64,000 bases of DNA. Source: Pratylenchus scribneri (lineage: Eukaryota; Nematoda; Chromadorea; Rhabditida; Pratylenchidae). Positions 1 through 13,213 of this stretch are shown piece by piece (the first letter of the stretch is position 1; each line of letters opens with the position of its first letter). The stretch covers positions 310,001 through 374,000 of the forward strand of contig JAQSEB010000013.1 in the NCBI GenBank assembly GCA_030063045.1. The letters run 5' to 3'. The translations under genes were made by a program, and so were the position numbers. The notes beneath the pieces are model-generated. The model made no database searches and had not been told where the DNA came from. It was given only the letters and a program-made list of their open reading frames with translations.

Positions 1-652
1 ATTTTAATATTCATCATATTTAAACAAAAATTATCATCAAAAAAACCTGTCAAAAATGCATTTCTCTTTCTTCCATTTTCCAGAAATTCAAAGTTCAATC
101 TTATCATTATATCTTAAAAATGAGATATCGACAATTTTTCAATCTTTATTTTCGAATATAATCATTTAATGATTACTTTTATTTTTTTTGCAAATTCATT
201 TTATTAAAAATTTCTTTAGTAATTAAATATTAAATGAAAAACAATCATTGGAAATTTTTATTCCTTATTATTTTACCAATAAATTAATATTTATTTGAAT
301 ATATAAAATTATTTTATTTTCTTCAAGCTAATAATTATTTACTTTCTAAAATTTTAATTTATTAATATTCTTTGATTTTAAGGTGGCTCTTGCCGCTCAT
401 GAAAGGCCTTGTACGAACTCGGTACTACCATTTTATTATTCATATTTATAGAAAAAAATTTCAAAATCAAATCATAATATATTTTGTTCTTTGAAATAAA
501 TTTCAAATTAAAAATACTTTTTTTATATTGAATAATATTATATTTTATTCTTAAAAATATCATTTATTAGAAAACATTTGTATTCTTATATTAATTTTAT
601 TTAATTCAATTCGTAAAACTATTTTTAAAAATTTATTATTCATTTTAAAGAA
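1..652. other. AT-rich gene-free stretch
   Basis: I see only AT-rich sequence with homopolymer runs. Short open frames here are lysine/asparagine/phenylalanine-rich and lack any recognisable motif, as expected by chance at this base composition. Confidence 0.6.
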
Positions 653-822
653 ACAATTAACAATCATTTAAATGAGATTTCAACCTTCAAATATTAAATT
701 CGATTTAAGCAATTAACAATCATTTAAATGAGATTTCAACATTCAACTATTAAATTCGATTTTAAGCAATTAACAATCATTTAAATTAGATTTCAACTTT
801 CAAATATTAAATTCGATTTTAA
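653..822. repeat. 57-bp tandem repeat, three copies
   Basis: A unit of about 57 bases beginning with a CAATTAACAATCATTTAAAT-type sequence occurs three times, at about 653, 710 and 766, with a few substitutions. It is non-coding and has no visible relation to the other repeats. Confidence 0.8.
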
Positions 823-2148
823 AAATTTTATTAATAAATATTTTTAATTCAAAAAAATCTTTAATTTATAAAATCAACATAAAATTTAATCTAATATTAT
901 TTTTTTTGATTGAAATTTGAAATTAAAATATTACATTTTTTTGCTATATTTTATTAAATATTATTTTTATAGATTTAATATACTTTATTATCTATTTATT
1001 TATATTTCTTTTAAGTGTTTAGAAAAAACTAATTATATGATGTCAAAATTTACTCATTAACTTTTAGAGGCAGGAATATGCATGAAAAACTGATATAATA
1101 CTCCAACATTATTATCATTTTCTTTTTCATTATAAACAATTGTGACTATCATCCAATAATTCCGTTGGCATTTTCAAGGTAATAAATATATCTGAAAATT
1201 AAAACTTTTTTTTGAATAATTACAAATTTATACAACAATTAACATTCAATTTTTTAAATTAATTCTATTCGGATTCTTTATAAATTATTTTTTCTATCCC
1301 TGTCAGTTGTGAAAAATTCGAATTTTTTATTTCAAAAATTATTTTTACTCTAATGCTCATAAAAGAAATTTCAAGATATATAAATTATTATAGAGATCAT
1401 ATTATTTTTTTTCTAATAACAATCCATTGTTTTGCAAATTGTCTTATATAATTTAGGTATGTCAATTACTTTTTCATTTCTCATTTAAAAAATTGTCACA
1501 TTTTATTCTGAATTTTATTCCCATCGAAGAATCTTAATATTTGATAAATTATAATTATAATTTATTTATTCTTTTTTTTTTTTCCTTTGAAAATAATAAA
1601 TATAAATAATTTTGAAAATTTATTTAAAGTCTTCTTTAGGTTATTTTTTCCTTTCTTTCATTGATTAATTTATAATTTTTTCTATTATTTTACCTTTCTT
1701 TTTTCTTTGGTCGAAAAATTTCTCAATTTTAATAAGTAAAATTTTTAAGAAAAAATTTTTCTACTTACTCCTTTATGTGGATATAATAAAATCATGATTT
1801 GTTTTATTTATCAATTTACCCTCTTAAGCTGATTCCATTATATATCGTCAATTCCTTGCCCCTGTCGAATTCTTTCAGTTTAAATGATTCGCTAAATATT
1901 TTTGATAATTAAATGGATTTCCTATTATCGGATTCTTTCGCGATCAGCATGGAAGTTAATTTGTATCTTTATTTATAGATATATAAATTAAATCCATTCA
2001 TTTTAATATTTTTAATTTTTTTTTAAATTTTTTGTATGAAAATTTATATCTCATGCAACTTTTGTTAATTTTTTATTCCTCTAATAATTTATTTTATTCA
2101 AAATATTATTTAGTACTCCGTTCGATATATGCCAATCTGAAAATTTAG
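823..2148. other. AT-rich gene-free stretch
   Basis: No coding region, RNA gene or mobile element is recognisable. The sequence is AT-rich with scattered short patches of higher G+C that do not form an open frame with protein-like composition. Confidence 0.55.
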
Positions 2149-2335
2149 TCAACATTGAAAATGGATCCTTGTTGTTTCGTGGTCAGAAGGATACCCTGAG
2201 TTTTTCTTTGTTTGATCCCCACCTATCAAAGAGAAATTGGTCATTTTATTGCCATATTTTAATCCACTAAGTCTCAAAAATTCTAAACCAAGGTCATGTA
2301 CACTGGGCTTATCAAAAACAAGATACATTCCATTA
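2149..2335 (-). CDS. Candidate terminal exon of an unidentified host gene
   Basis: On the minus strand a CCAG acceptor-like site at 2338-2336 is followed by an open frame of about 61 codons that ends at a TGA (2151-2149). The predicted peptide has a balanced composition with Gly, Asp, His, Pro and Ser, including the stretch DKPSVHDLGLEFLRLSG, which is unlike the Asn/Lys/Ile/Phe-rich chance frames around it. The local G+C is also raised. I do not recognise the family, and I cannot find a convincing upstream exon in the AT-rich DNA on the minus-strand 5' side. It could be a last exon, an exon relic, or a chance frame. Confidence 0.35.
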
Positions 2336-2338
2336 CTG

Positions 2339-5300
2339 GAATTGTTTTTAATTTTCTATTTATTATTTTAATTGTAAGAAAGACCTTCAATTTTAAATAA
2401 TCTTTACTTTTATTTTCATTTTTTATTATTTATATAATTTTTCTTATGAAACAATTAATCTAAATATAAAGAATTTTAATTAAATTAGATCAAATTTATA
2501 AATCAGAATGAAAGTTGGTTTTTCTCACTCCATTAAATTTTACCGAAATTGTCAATTGGAATATTTAATGAAAATTAAAATCAAAAATTTTCTAATAAAT
2601 TTAATTTAAAACAAACTCTCTATAATTTTGATAAAAATTCTATTATCAATCATCAAATATTAATTGAATATAAATAAGAAATTCAATTTTCATTCAAATA
2701 ATATAAATAATATATAAAAATAATTTTCTATTTTATATTATTTAAATTTAATTCTCCTAAAATAAATGTATAAAATTTTTTTCATTTAAAATTTTAATAT
2801 TGTAGAGTAATTTTTATTTTATTCTTATTTTGCTCTAAATTATAAATTTTTTTAAAGTTGGTTTTGATTAAAATTTTATATATATATTTTAATTTAATTT
2901 TTCATAAAAGATTTAATTATCCACTATAGAAATTTTAATGAAATACATTTTATATAAAAATGTAATTTTTTATTAATAATATTTTAAACATTCATATATT
3001 CATTTTTATACATTGCGAAAGTTTTTCAAATTAATACATAATTTAAATAAAAAAAATAATAGAGCTATTCTTCACATTCGTGCATAACAAATTTTTTACT
3101 TTCGCTAGAATATACAATGAGAAGCATTATAACTTTGCCGATTCCTTTTTTTTTGTTTGATATTAATCTTCATTACTATCTTTAAAATCTGAAAAGAACA
3201 TCGTCGTCGCTTTCCAAGCTCAAGCCATTTTCCGAATCATTGTGATCCAATTCTTTATTTTAATTTAATTTTTGAACAATTTTATGGCTTATGGGCAAAA
3301 GTCGAAACCAACTTTCTTCATTTTTTTTCTGCCTTATATACAAATGTATTTCAAGAAAGGATTATAATCTATTCTTTTTATTTTTTTTATTAAAATATTA
3401 TTTTTTTGATTATTATTTTTTTTTGAATTTTATTTATTTTAAAATATTATTTCGTAAAAAATTTTTACATCTTTTATGGTATTTTTGTTTTAAATCGATA
3501 AAACTAATACACTATGTTTTAATTTAGTTTAATTATAATATTGACTTAACGTAATTTGTAGATTCTAATAAATTCATTAAAAATTAATTAAATTAAATAT
3601 ATATTTCTTTATTTGAATATATAGAGTGAATTCAACAAAAAATATTTCTATCTATTAAATTTCATTTAAAAATAACCATAGTAATAAATAAAATCAATAA
3701 TTAATTTAATCTACATTGTAATTTTAGTAATGAAATATTATATTTAGAGAAAAATTGCATGCTTAAGTAATATTAGCAATAAGATAATTTTTTTTATCTT
3801 TTTTATCCAAAATTAATTTTAAATAAAATTATCTGAAGAAATATTTATTATTTCTCCTATATACAACTAATTTGTTAGCAAATCCATAAGCAATATCTTA
3901 TATTCAATTGTTCATTTGCTTTTGCAACCGAAGAAATATCAAATTTTAGAAATAATATTTCAAATAATTTCTTATCATAATTTTATTTTAAGTCAGGAAA
4001 TTTAAAATTTTTATGTAAATTATAGAGAAATTGGGCTTTTCGCATCACTCAGCATGCACTTGGACAATTAATCATTTTTTTATAATAATATGATATATTT
4101 TTATTTTATAGAGAAACTTTTATAAATATATTATTTCGTTTTACTCCGTTTCTCGATGCATAAATGGCAATAGTTAAAATATTTCCTTTAATTTTCAATC
4201 AAATATTTAAATTATTTTTTGAAATATTTCTATTTTTACAATAATATTTAATTAAGAAAAAGTTTTGACTTCTTTCACAGCTCGCAAAATTATCAATAAG
4301 TAAATCGCTTTTTCAAATTTATATTTTTTTGAACGATTCCATTATCGGTATATTGCAAAACCACTAAAAAATAATTCATAATTTAAAATTTTAATAAACT
4401 TAAAATATAAATATGGAGAAAATAAAATTTTACAAAAAAATTTAAAACTAATTAATTTAAAAGAATTTTATATCTATTTAAGCTATCATATTTTTAATAT
4501 CTAATTTATAGTTCTTTTTATTCTATTTACTTTTTTTATTATATTTTGAAAAAAATTGTCTTTTTATGTTATTTTTTTTGTTAATTGTGATATCAAATAC
4601 TGCCACTAATTTTAACTAATATCATTCGCAATTATTTCATTTTTATTAAATGTTTTTTTCAATATATTTAAATTTCCAAAGAAATACAATGAAATTTAAT
4701 TTATATTGATTTAGAAGCAGATCTTCAAAATTGGCAATAGATACTATAGAAAATTAGAAATTTTGGTGGATATCTTTATTATTATTTATTTAACTCAATC
4801 CTAGAATAATAAAATTTAATTTTTCATAAAAATTTTTTATATGGATATCACATTTTTCAATTTTATTCAAAAACATTATCAAAATTTATAATAGTTTATC
4901 TTATGCTTCAATGGAGTTCGGCGGGGAGTTGACTTATTTTTGCGATTTTTATACTATCTTCTATAATTATCGACTTTTTTTTATCCATTCGCCTATTTCG
5001 AAAATTTTTTCCAATAAATCTTCAATAAATTTTCATTTCTTTTAAAAATTCATGAAGTTTATAAACTATTTTTTACCATAAATTGATAATTTATTATTAT
5101 AAATTTTCTTGAATTTGAAAAATTTCCTTTTTATTATCATCGGTGTTCAAAAATTCATAATATAAAAAAACATAAACAATTATTTCTGAAGATATCATCA
5201 TATTATTTTTTAATTTTTGGCCTTATCTTTTTTAAAAAGTCCAGTTCTAGATGCTTCTTCGGTCTGATATTTTTTTGCATAATTTCCTCTTCATTTTCCA

Positions 5301-8300
5301 TTATCAATTTAAATTTTATTATATCTCTTAATATTAACTTTTCCTCATGATTATAATTATTTCTTTAAAAAATCAATAAGCTAATTTATTTTTTTTTAAT
5401 TTTTTCGTTTTTATTATATAATTGTATACATTGTGATTAATTTTTATAAAATTTCATTACTATAATTTCTTTAAATATTTATTTATAAATTATTTCATTT
5501 TGATGAAAATAATAAAATTAATAATTTTACGCATTTTTTTAAATTTCTTTTCAATATTAATCATAATAAATCTATTTTTTAATAAACTTAGAATGATTTG
5601 CCACCTCATTTTTCTAAATTATTTATTTCGGCGGGTTAAATATAAATAAAATTGATAGAGAGAATTTTGATGGCCATATGAGATTAGACAGTGTTTATGT
5701 GAAAGAGGCACCGTGGTTGATTGAATATAAATTAAAATTTATGATCATCATTCAGATTTTGAGATTATTCTTCATTCGTCCATTTATCAGTCGATCAATT
5801 TCAATGTGTTATTATAAAATCTTTGGTAAAAAGTTAAACTTATGATAGGCTCATTACTCTTCAATTTCAACTGAATTAGAGCATCCTTAAAAATTTTTAA
5901 TTTTACTTCTTTTACAAATTTTATTTTATTTTTATAATTAAACTACGATTTTCAAAATAATTATTATAGAATAATATTTTCATAATTATTATTTAATTAA
6001 ATTTTTTATGTTACAAATAAATTTATTAATTATTAATTTAATTGTCCCTTAACTTAAATTTTTTCTAAAATATAAATAATATAATTTATTTTTATAAGTA
6101 TAATTAACATCGGCCTAGGTCTGATTTTATGCTATTCGATGGCTTTTCATTTATAGTTTTTTGCTCGTACATCTATATATTTCTTATTTCATTTTGATTT
6201 AGTTTATTCATATTTCTAGAAAAATATTTTGAATTGAATTATTAATTTCCGGGCATTTGCCCAAATTATTATTCTATTTACTATTATCTTCAATTCACGC
6301 GATCATAAATTAGATCATTTCAATGAAAAAGCAGAATTCCTATGTCATCTGCAGGGCTATGAATATTTTATATTTGTATCACTCAAAATTTTATTTATTT
6401 ATAAAACCAATATAATTTTTTGAATTATTTAATGTTCAATAAATTTCTCATGAGAGAATAATTATTATTAATATGGAGTAAAAACGCTTTAAAAAAGAAG
6501 AATTTTAAAGAGAAAATTTCTTCTAATAAACAACAACAAGTTAATTACAATAATTTTTTAAACAATTTTTATTTTATTTAATTTATCATCTTAAAATAAA
6601 TTCCATCGTTTTTTTCAAAATTCATACATACTGAAAAATCATTTTTTATACTCTCTTTCCATCGAATCCGATATTAAATTTTATCGCAAAATGAGAAATC
6701 TCGGATTTTTTCTAATAATTTTTTTCACTTTATCATTCAAAAATAATTTTACATCTTGATTAAATTGTTATAATAATCGAATTTTTTCAATTGCTTTTTA
6801 AATCAGGAAATTTCGACTTTTTTGGATTAGAGCCGGTTGGGGCGAAAATAGGCAATAACAAAATGAATAAGCATTATTAAGCTGAATAAAGTACAAATCA
6901 CGAGTAATTGTCAACAAAAACGAAAAAATCTTCCATTATCCTGTAAAAGGTGATTTTATTAAAAATAAATCCTAATAATTTTTATAGTGTATATTTTGAT
7001 ATATTTTAAGGAAAATCAGAACAAAAATGCATTATATTATATATCTTATATCTCTTATCGTAAATCTTTTTAAAATAAAAAAAAAATATCGAAATAAAAT
7101 ATTATTAAAAAGTTATATTATACATAATTTTACATTATTTGTTTATTTTCATCCGATAAAATTTTTAATTAAATAAAGGCAAAACCAATTTTAATTTATC
7201 AATTGATAAAATTATTATTTTTTTAAAGATTTAATTAAAATAAAATATTAGGCAAGAGAATCTTTCTTTAATTTGATAAAATATTTAAGATATATTATTT
7301 TATATGTATCTAAAATAAACATTCTAATTTCTCCACTGAAAATGTTTTATTAATTTTTTTATTAATTATACAGCGAATTCCATTTCCAATAATAAAATAA
7401 TATGTTATATTTATTTAAGAATGCCATTTGATCATCACTATTAATAAAAAAATTTTTGTCTTCAACTATATTGTATTTTATTTATTTTTTATTTATTATT
7501 AATAAATTGAAAAATATTTTTTTAATCATAATATTTTTCAATATATTTAACTTAAATTTAAAAAGAAAAATACTTCATTAAAAAATAGTTTCAAACGTAG
7601 AAAAATATTATAAAATAATTATATTTTATTTGTTGCTGTCGGTGAATATTTGGTTTTTTAAGGAATTAAATTTTTACATTAAAAATTATTATAAATGATA
7701 AAAAATATTAAAATGTAAACATTTTATGAAATATTAATATAATAAAATATCAGAACTTTATCCATTCTTTTGCATATTTTTTCGGTGCTTCGACATAATT
7801 CTGGAAGGATTTATAAAATGAATTATTTTTCTGGCCAAATAAAAATTAATTATTTTATTGGCAAAGTCTGTGCAATACATAAGTCATAATGTCCATTGTT
7901 TGATTATAAATTTTAATAAGTTATTTTTCTATTATTTTTCAATTAAAAATTTTTAATTATTTTTTTCCCTATTTATTATTTATTTTATTTCAATTTTAAT
8001 TATTATATTTAATATCGGTAAATCAATTTATAAATTTATCTATATTTCAATAAAGCTTTTTAATATTTTATTATTTCAATTTAGATCTATTAGAAAATAA
8101 AAAAAAATTTTAACTCATTTATTTTATATATTTGCCCTGAAAATGAACCTCTACAAAAAAAATTCGGTCTCTTCTTGGCTAGGAAAATAAAATTTAATAA
8201 TTATTATTTCATCTTTTATAATTTAAATTAGCAGTATAATCTTGATTCCAATTTGAAAATTAATGCTATAAATGTATATATTTAATTTTCATGCAGTTCT

Positions 8301-8453
8301 GAAAATAAATTTTAATGCAACATCAACTAGGGCAAATCTTTCTGCCAAAATTTTTTTATTCTTCTTCATAATTTTTGCAAATTTAATATTATTTAAAAAT
8401 TCGATAAATTTTAAGCATTTGTTTAGGTAAAATGAATGATTTAATATTTACAA
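2339..8453. other. Long AT-rich gene-free stretch
   Basis: Six kilobases with no gene I can support. The open frames are short and have the composition expected of random AT-rich DNA. One short frame at about 5671-5842 (+) has a slightly more mixed composition at its start, but there is no motif or splice context to support it. Confidence 0.55.
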
Positions 8454-8736
8454 GTGTCGCGGATTGCCTTTGGCAGCAATCCACGAAAAAGTCAGAGACA
8501 ACAACTTCTCTTGTTGGGAATGTCGCGGATTGAATTGCCCTCAATCCGCGAGGAGCAAAAACAACATCCAAAGAGCCGACCATCGGTGGTGTGGATGGCT
8601 CAATCGGTAGAGCGATGGCTAACAACGGCTGCACCGGGCCCGGTTCAAAGCAACATCCCACCCAATCTTTTGCTCCTGTGCAGCCCGACTACAAAGACTA
8701 CACTTCAAGGATAGAAAGCAGCGTCTATCCTCGACA
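8454..8736 (+). repeat. G+C-rich tRNA-related repeat, copy 1
   Basis: This 283-base unit is essentially identical to 9008-9290 and far richer in G+C than its surroundings. It contains a tRNA-like segment (8588-8662). It also has perfect short hairpins: a 9-bp stem around CGCGGATTG and CAATCCGCG, and a 7-bp stem GGATAGA/TCTATCC. Internal polymerase III boxes suggest a tRNA-derived SINE or a small-RNA repeat. I see no A-rich tail or target duplication that would prove retroposition. The open frames across it are shadows of the repeat. Confidence 0.75.
8588..8662 (+). ncRNA. tRNA-like segment with A and B boxes (copy 1)
   Basis: A near-consensus A box, TGGCTCAATCGG, lies at 8596-8607 inside a D-arm GCTC...GAGC. 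A B-box-like GGTTCAAAGCA follows at 8642-8652, 34 bases downstream, which is normal tRNA spacing. The ends GGTGTGG and CCCACC can partly pair as an acceptor stem. The anticodon arm and T stem pair poorly, so this is more likely the head of a tRNA-derived repeat than a working tRNA. Confidence 0.55.
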
Positions 8737-9007
8737 TGGCGACCCTGGCTTGTACACATTGGCTAGAGAAAAACAACAGAACTATTCTTCTCTCGTGGAG
8801 AGGGTTGGATAAAAGGCCGAGCGCTGGACCATGGTGGTCAATGGGCAAGGAGCACGTGACACTCAAGGCTTGTCACACCGGGCTGTTCTCCTCTGGCTGG
8901 CAGAGGCGCTAAAATCGACGCTGAGATGAAGCGGTGTTCTATCTGGCCAATGGAAAAGAGCCAAAAATCGCTGCAAGAAACGATAGAAAACAGTTCTCTC
9001 GTGGGGA
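8737..9007 (+). repeat. Spacer unit between the two tRNA-like repeats
   Basis: This 271-base G+C-rich segment joins the two copies, so the block reads as about one and a half turns of a 554-base tandem unit. It contains further TTCTCTCGTGG-like words that also precede each repeat copy. No protein frame is convincing. Confidence 0.6.
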
Positions 9008-9290
9008 GTGTCGCGGATTGCCTTTGGCAGCAATCCACGAAAAAGTCAGAGACAACAACTTCTCTTGTTGGGAATGTCGCGGATTGAATTGCCCTCAATC
9101 CGCGAGGAGCAAAAACAACATCCAAAGAGCCGACCATCGGTGGTGTGGATGGCTCAATCGGTAGAGCGATGGCTAACAACGGCTGCACCGGGCCCGGTTC
9201 AAAGCAACATCCCACCCAATCTTTTGCTCCTGTGCAGCCCGACTACAAAGACTACACTTCAAGGATAGAAAGCAGCGTCTATCCTCGACA
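9008..9290 (+). repeat. G+C-rich tRNA-related repeat, copy 2
   Basis: This is the second copy of the 8454-8736 unit, offset by exactly 554 bases and matching to the shared word CTCGACA at its end. The near-perfect identity implies a recent duplication or ongoing homogenisation. Confidence 0.75.
9142..9216 (+). ncRNA. tRNA-like segment with A and B boxes (copy 2)
   Basis: The same tRNA-like head as at 8588-8662, with identical A and B boxes. The same reservations about the anticodon and T arms apply. Confidence 0.55.
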
Positions 9291-12102
9291 CAAGAAATAT
9301 TTTGAAAATTTGATATCATAAATTAAAAAATCTATTTTTTTCCAAATGAGAATTTTGTAGGTATATAAATGAAAAAATTAATTATCGGTTTTAAATTATA
9401 AAAAATTATGAATTTATTTATTCAAATAAGTAACAAAATAAAAGTTTATTTATTCATATTTCCGAAGAAATTTAATTAATTTAATTATTTCCAATTTATT
9501 TGATTATAAATTTTTTAAAAAATTATAAAATAAAATTTATGCAAATCTAAATCAAATAATAATTTTTTGACACCTTTTTAGGGATAAGAAAAAATTAAGT
9601 TCGAAATTCTCTACATTGTAATTTTAAAAGTTTTTATTTAATTAGGAACTAAATATATGAAAAATAGTCAAGGAGATCATTTTTGGAATTATTCCTCAAC
9701 TTCTATTAGTAAGCTTAAAATTAAAAAAAACATTTTATTAATAGTACCACTGGAAATTTTTTAATTACTATTAATATTTTAAAATTTTTTTACATATAAG
9801 ACAACCTAATTTAATATAATTATCCTATTATTACATTTAATTAAATAAAATAAAATTTTATTTTTATTTATTATTTATATCGATTATTCCCTCGTAAAGG
9901 GCAATCAGCCGCTTGTATATTTATAATATGCAAGTTAATCAATTTCAGATATCTATTTTTCTCAATTAATCATAGAATATTAAAAAAAAATTATAAAATT
10001 TTAATTTTCTTTTTTATTCAAATTTTATTTAATCTTTTATGCGTAATAATTCTGTCTAAGTAAAGAATGGGCGCGAGAAGCTTTTTCGCGATTAAATTTG
10101 GACAAAATTTCTTTTGCTTGTTCACATATTATTTTTTTTTCCTTCTTTTTTATTTTCATAATTTTTACTCTTTGCCATTTTTTGACTTTTCGCATTTTTA
10201 AGATTGTATTCGCTAAATATATATAAATATATTCCTTCTATCAATCATCCAAAAAAAAGAATGACATATTGATTGCTTTTTATAAATCAAACGAATCAAA
10301 TCAATGGAAAAATAAAATTTTTAATTTTATATTTTACTTTAAAATATATATTTAAAATATGTTATTTTTTATTTATAAAAATTTCCAATTTTTTTTATAA
10401 ATTAATTATATATACTTATTTCATTTAAATATTATAATTTTATTAATAAATTTAGTTTTAATAAAATAAATCAATTAAAATACAAATATTTTTCGTCATA
10501 ATAATAATATTGTATTTAATGCCAATTGAATTTGGTTGATGTTTGATGTCAAAGTATTGAATGTTCCATAGCAAAATTTTATGTATTTTGATAGGATTAT
10601 TATTTCATATTTTTATTATACTAAATTTTCGTTTTATCCCCTCAATTCATTCAATTTAATTTATTATTTTTATTTTGAATAAAATTTTAATTTTATTTTA
10701 TTTTGTTAATATTCACGAATTATATTTTTATTATTATCAAATTAATTTTAAGATTCAAATTCTCATTTAAAAATCTTATTTTCTTGCATTTTTATGTCTT
10801 TATTTTTGTTTATTATTTTTAATATTACCATTAATTGCTTCATAACTCTCCCAATGGTAATAGTTATATTTTTAATTTTGTCTTTTATTATAACCAATTT
10901 CTTTTGCATTTAAAATATATCATTTAATAAATATATATTTATATGAAAGAAAAAAAGATATTTGGGTATAAATCGTTTATCGAATTTAAATTTATATTTA
11001 TAGTTTTATAAAGATTTCACATTTCTTAATTTTTAAACTTGGTTATAATAATTAAATAAAATTTTTTATATAGAAATAAATGACATATCAAGATCATTTC
11101 AACGCATTTCATGTAAAAATATTAATCAGAATATTGAAGAGCCAACATGATTTTCGAATTTATACTTTTAATTATTAGAAAAAATTTTTTTTGCAATGAT
11201 ATTCTTATGTATTTATGTAATTTCAAGAATAATTCATTGTAAATTGTCTTTATTAATAATAAAATATTGCTAGTTTTTATATGTTATTTCTTATTAATTC
11301 AAAATATTATTGAATTGCATTCATTTTTATTAAAAATTATTTGATAATTTTCTTTTTATTCTTACTTTTGTTTTTATGCATCTTCTTTTTATTCTGAAAT
11401 ATATTTATTTTAGCTTTATAAAATTATTATATCTCCTATTGCTTAGCTTTATTTTTGATAATTTTAATAAATTCCTTATATGTACTTCGATAAAAAAATT
11501 TAAAAAAATATTTAAAATAATAAGTAAAATTATAAAAAAATTTTTTTCCTTTCATTATAAAAATACGAAAATGCTACTGCGATCTCACATTCCACAATGG
11601 AAAATATTACTGTTCAATGTCTTTATCATTTCCCCCTGAAATCTGTTATTTGAATTAAATTTTTTTTGTAAAAACCATCATTTATATATATATATTTTTT
11701 ATTTGAATTGAGTTAAAATTTCATCTCTAAAATTACAGATATTTATCTTACAAATCAAATTTCATGTTTAGAAAATAATTGGAAAAGATTATTTAAAGTA
11801 AAATTAAATTTCTTTTAATTATTTGTAAATTTCTCTTACGTTCGAATTTTAATTATTTATCTATATTAAATGATTAAATAATTTAAGATATTTTTAAATA
11901 AATTTTCTTTTCCGAAATTTTTCATTCGTTTAATTGTATTTTATTTTAAATATTTCTTTTGAAGTTATTTATTTTATTTATATTTTAAAAATACAATTAA
12001 ATGTTTTTTCGAATAATTTTAATAAAATTGAAACTCTTCATGGTCTTTCTTCAAAATTCAAACTTTTTTACCAATCCTCATTACTTTTTACTAAATCATA
12101 AA
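9291..12102. other. AT-rich gene-free stretch
   Basis: No gene is supported. The longest frame (11376-11639) is dominated by Phe, Ile, Leu and Lys and looks like chance. Confidence 0.55.
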
Positions 12103-13213
12103 ATGCCCGTAACAAGAGCACAACAAGAAATAGGTATTTTTCTAAACCCAGATTAGTTTTCATGCATTCTTTAGCTAACTTTCGCATCGAAATCGCAATA
12201 TTAAAGCATGTGTATGGCCAAACGTTGCGAGAAAATTCCAGATTAATACTCGATCTAAAGAATGCGCAAGAAGCAGTAAATTATTAATTATAATATTTTG
12301 AATTTTGAACTTTCTTAAGTTTATAAGAGAGGGAGAAAAGAATGTGGCATTAGAAGAAAAAATCAAGGAACAAAACATAGCAAAAGAGATTGTCTTACAA
12401 TTTGGCTTCCGCGAACACAAGCGTGCAAACTTCGCAATTTCACAACTCTCAGCGATCAATCGCCGAAAATGGCCCCCTACTTTCTGGAAGGTAATTCCAT
12501 TTCTTCTGATTTGTGAATTAATCCGCCTGTTTTGTTTGCCCCAATTTAATTCCGCCTGGTTTGCTTGCCCCAATTTAATTCCGCCTATTTTACTTGCCAC
12601 AATATAATTCCGCCTATTTTGATTGCCCCAATTTAATTCCGCCTGTTTTGTTTGTCCCAATTTAATTCCGCCTATTTTGATTGCCACAATTTTCCGCCTG
12701 TTTTGATTGCCCCAATTTAATTCCGCCTGTTTTGCTTGCCCCAATTTAATTCCATCTGTTTTGCTTGCCCCAATTTAATTTTGCCTATTTGCCCCAATTT
12801 AATTCCACCTGTTTTGCACTAACAGAAGCGTTGCGATCAATATTTGGCTAGGAATGCAATGAAAGAGGCACAACTGGCACGAAAAAAGGCCAAAGAAGCA
12901 TCAGAACAAAATAATAAAGAATTTGCAATCAAAATGGAACGCAATGCAATTAATAAATGCAGAATAGCAAGAGAGGCTGCTGCAAAAGTTCAATATGACT
13001 TGGGAACTGAAGAAGGGCAATTACAGGGAACAAGATGTATTTTTTGTCTTGAAGAAAGTGTGAATGTGGTTTTATCCTGCTCCCACGCTTATAGCTGCTT
13101 TAATTGTCTTAATAACAATTTTTTTTGAATCAAAAATTCCCCAATGTGCGGTCTGTAAAAGAACTATTGACAGCGAACAAGACTGCTTTCCAATTCGCCT
13201 TGCTGGCATGTAA
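12103..13213 (+). pseudogene. Spliced RING-finger gene with a frameshift in its last exon
   Basis: I read four exons joined by GT-AG introns: 12103-12133, 12175-12275, 12320-12490 and 12826-13213. The frame is kept across all three junctions, and the first two introns are 41 and 44 bases. The product is a Lys/Glu/Ala-rich, probably coiled-coil protein ending in a C3HC4 RING: CIFC, then CSH, CFNC, and finally CAVC. RING proteins usually act as E3 ubiquitin ligases, which is inference here. A run of eight T at about 13118-13125 shifts the frame and creates a TGA at 13126-13128. The last CxxC pair lies in the next frame, up to the TAA at 13211-13213. This is either a one-base homopolymer error or a real frameshift. 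The introns point to a host gene rather than transposon cargo. Confidence 0.65.
12525..12815. repeat. 29-bp minisatellite inside intron 3 of the RING gene
   Basis: About ten imperfect copies of a 29-base unit containing TTTAATTCCGCCTGTTTTGC fill the 335-base third intron (12491-12825). The long minus-strand frame over it (12175-12744) is a repeat artefact. Confidence 0.85.

Noticed and set aside
8389..9268. Several open frames across the G+C-rich block, including identical peptides in two copies
   Set aside because: They follow from duplication of the tRNA-like repeat. There is no protein motif, and the pol III boxes explain the conservation.
12175..12744. 189-codon minus-strand frame with repeated NWGNQNRR-like peptides
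   Set aside because: It is the complement of the 29-bp intronic minisatellite and the RING-gene exons.
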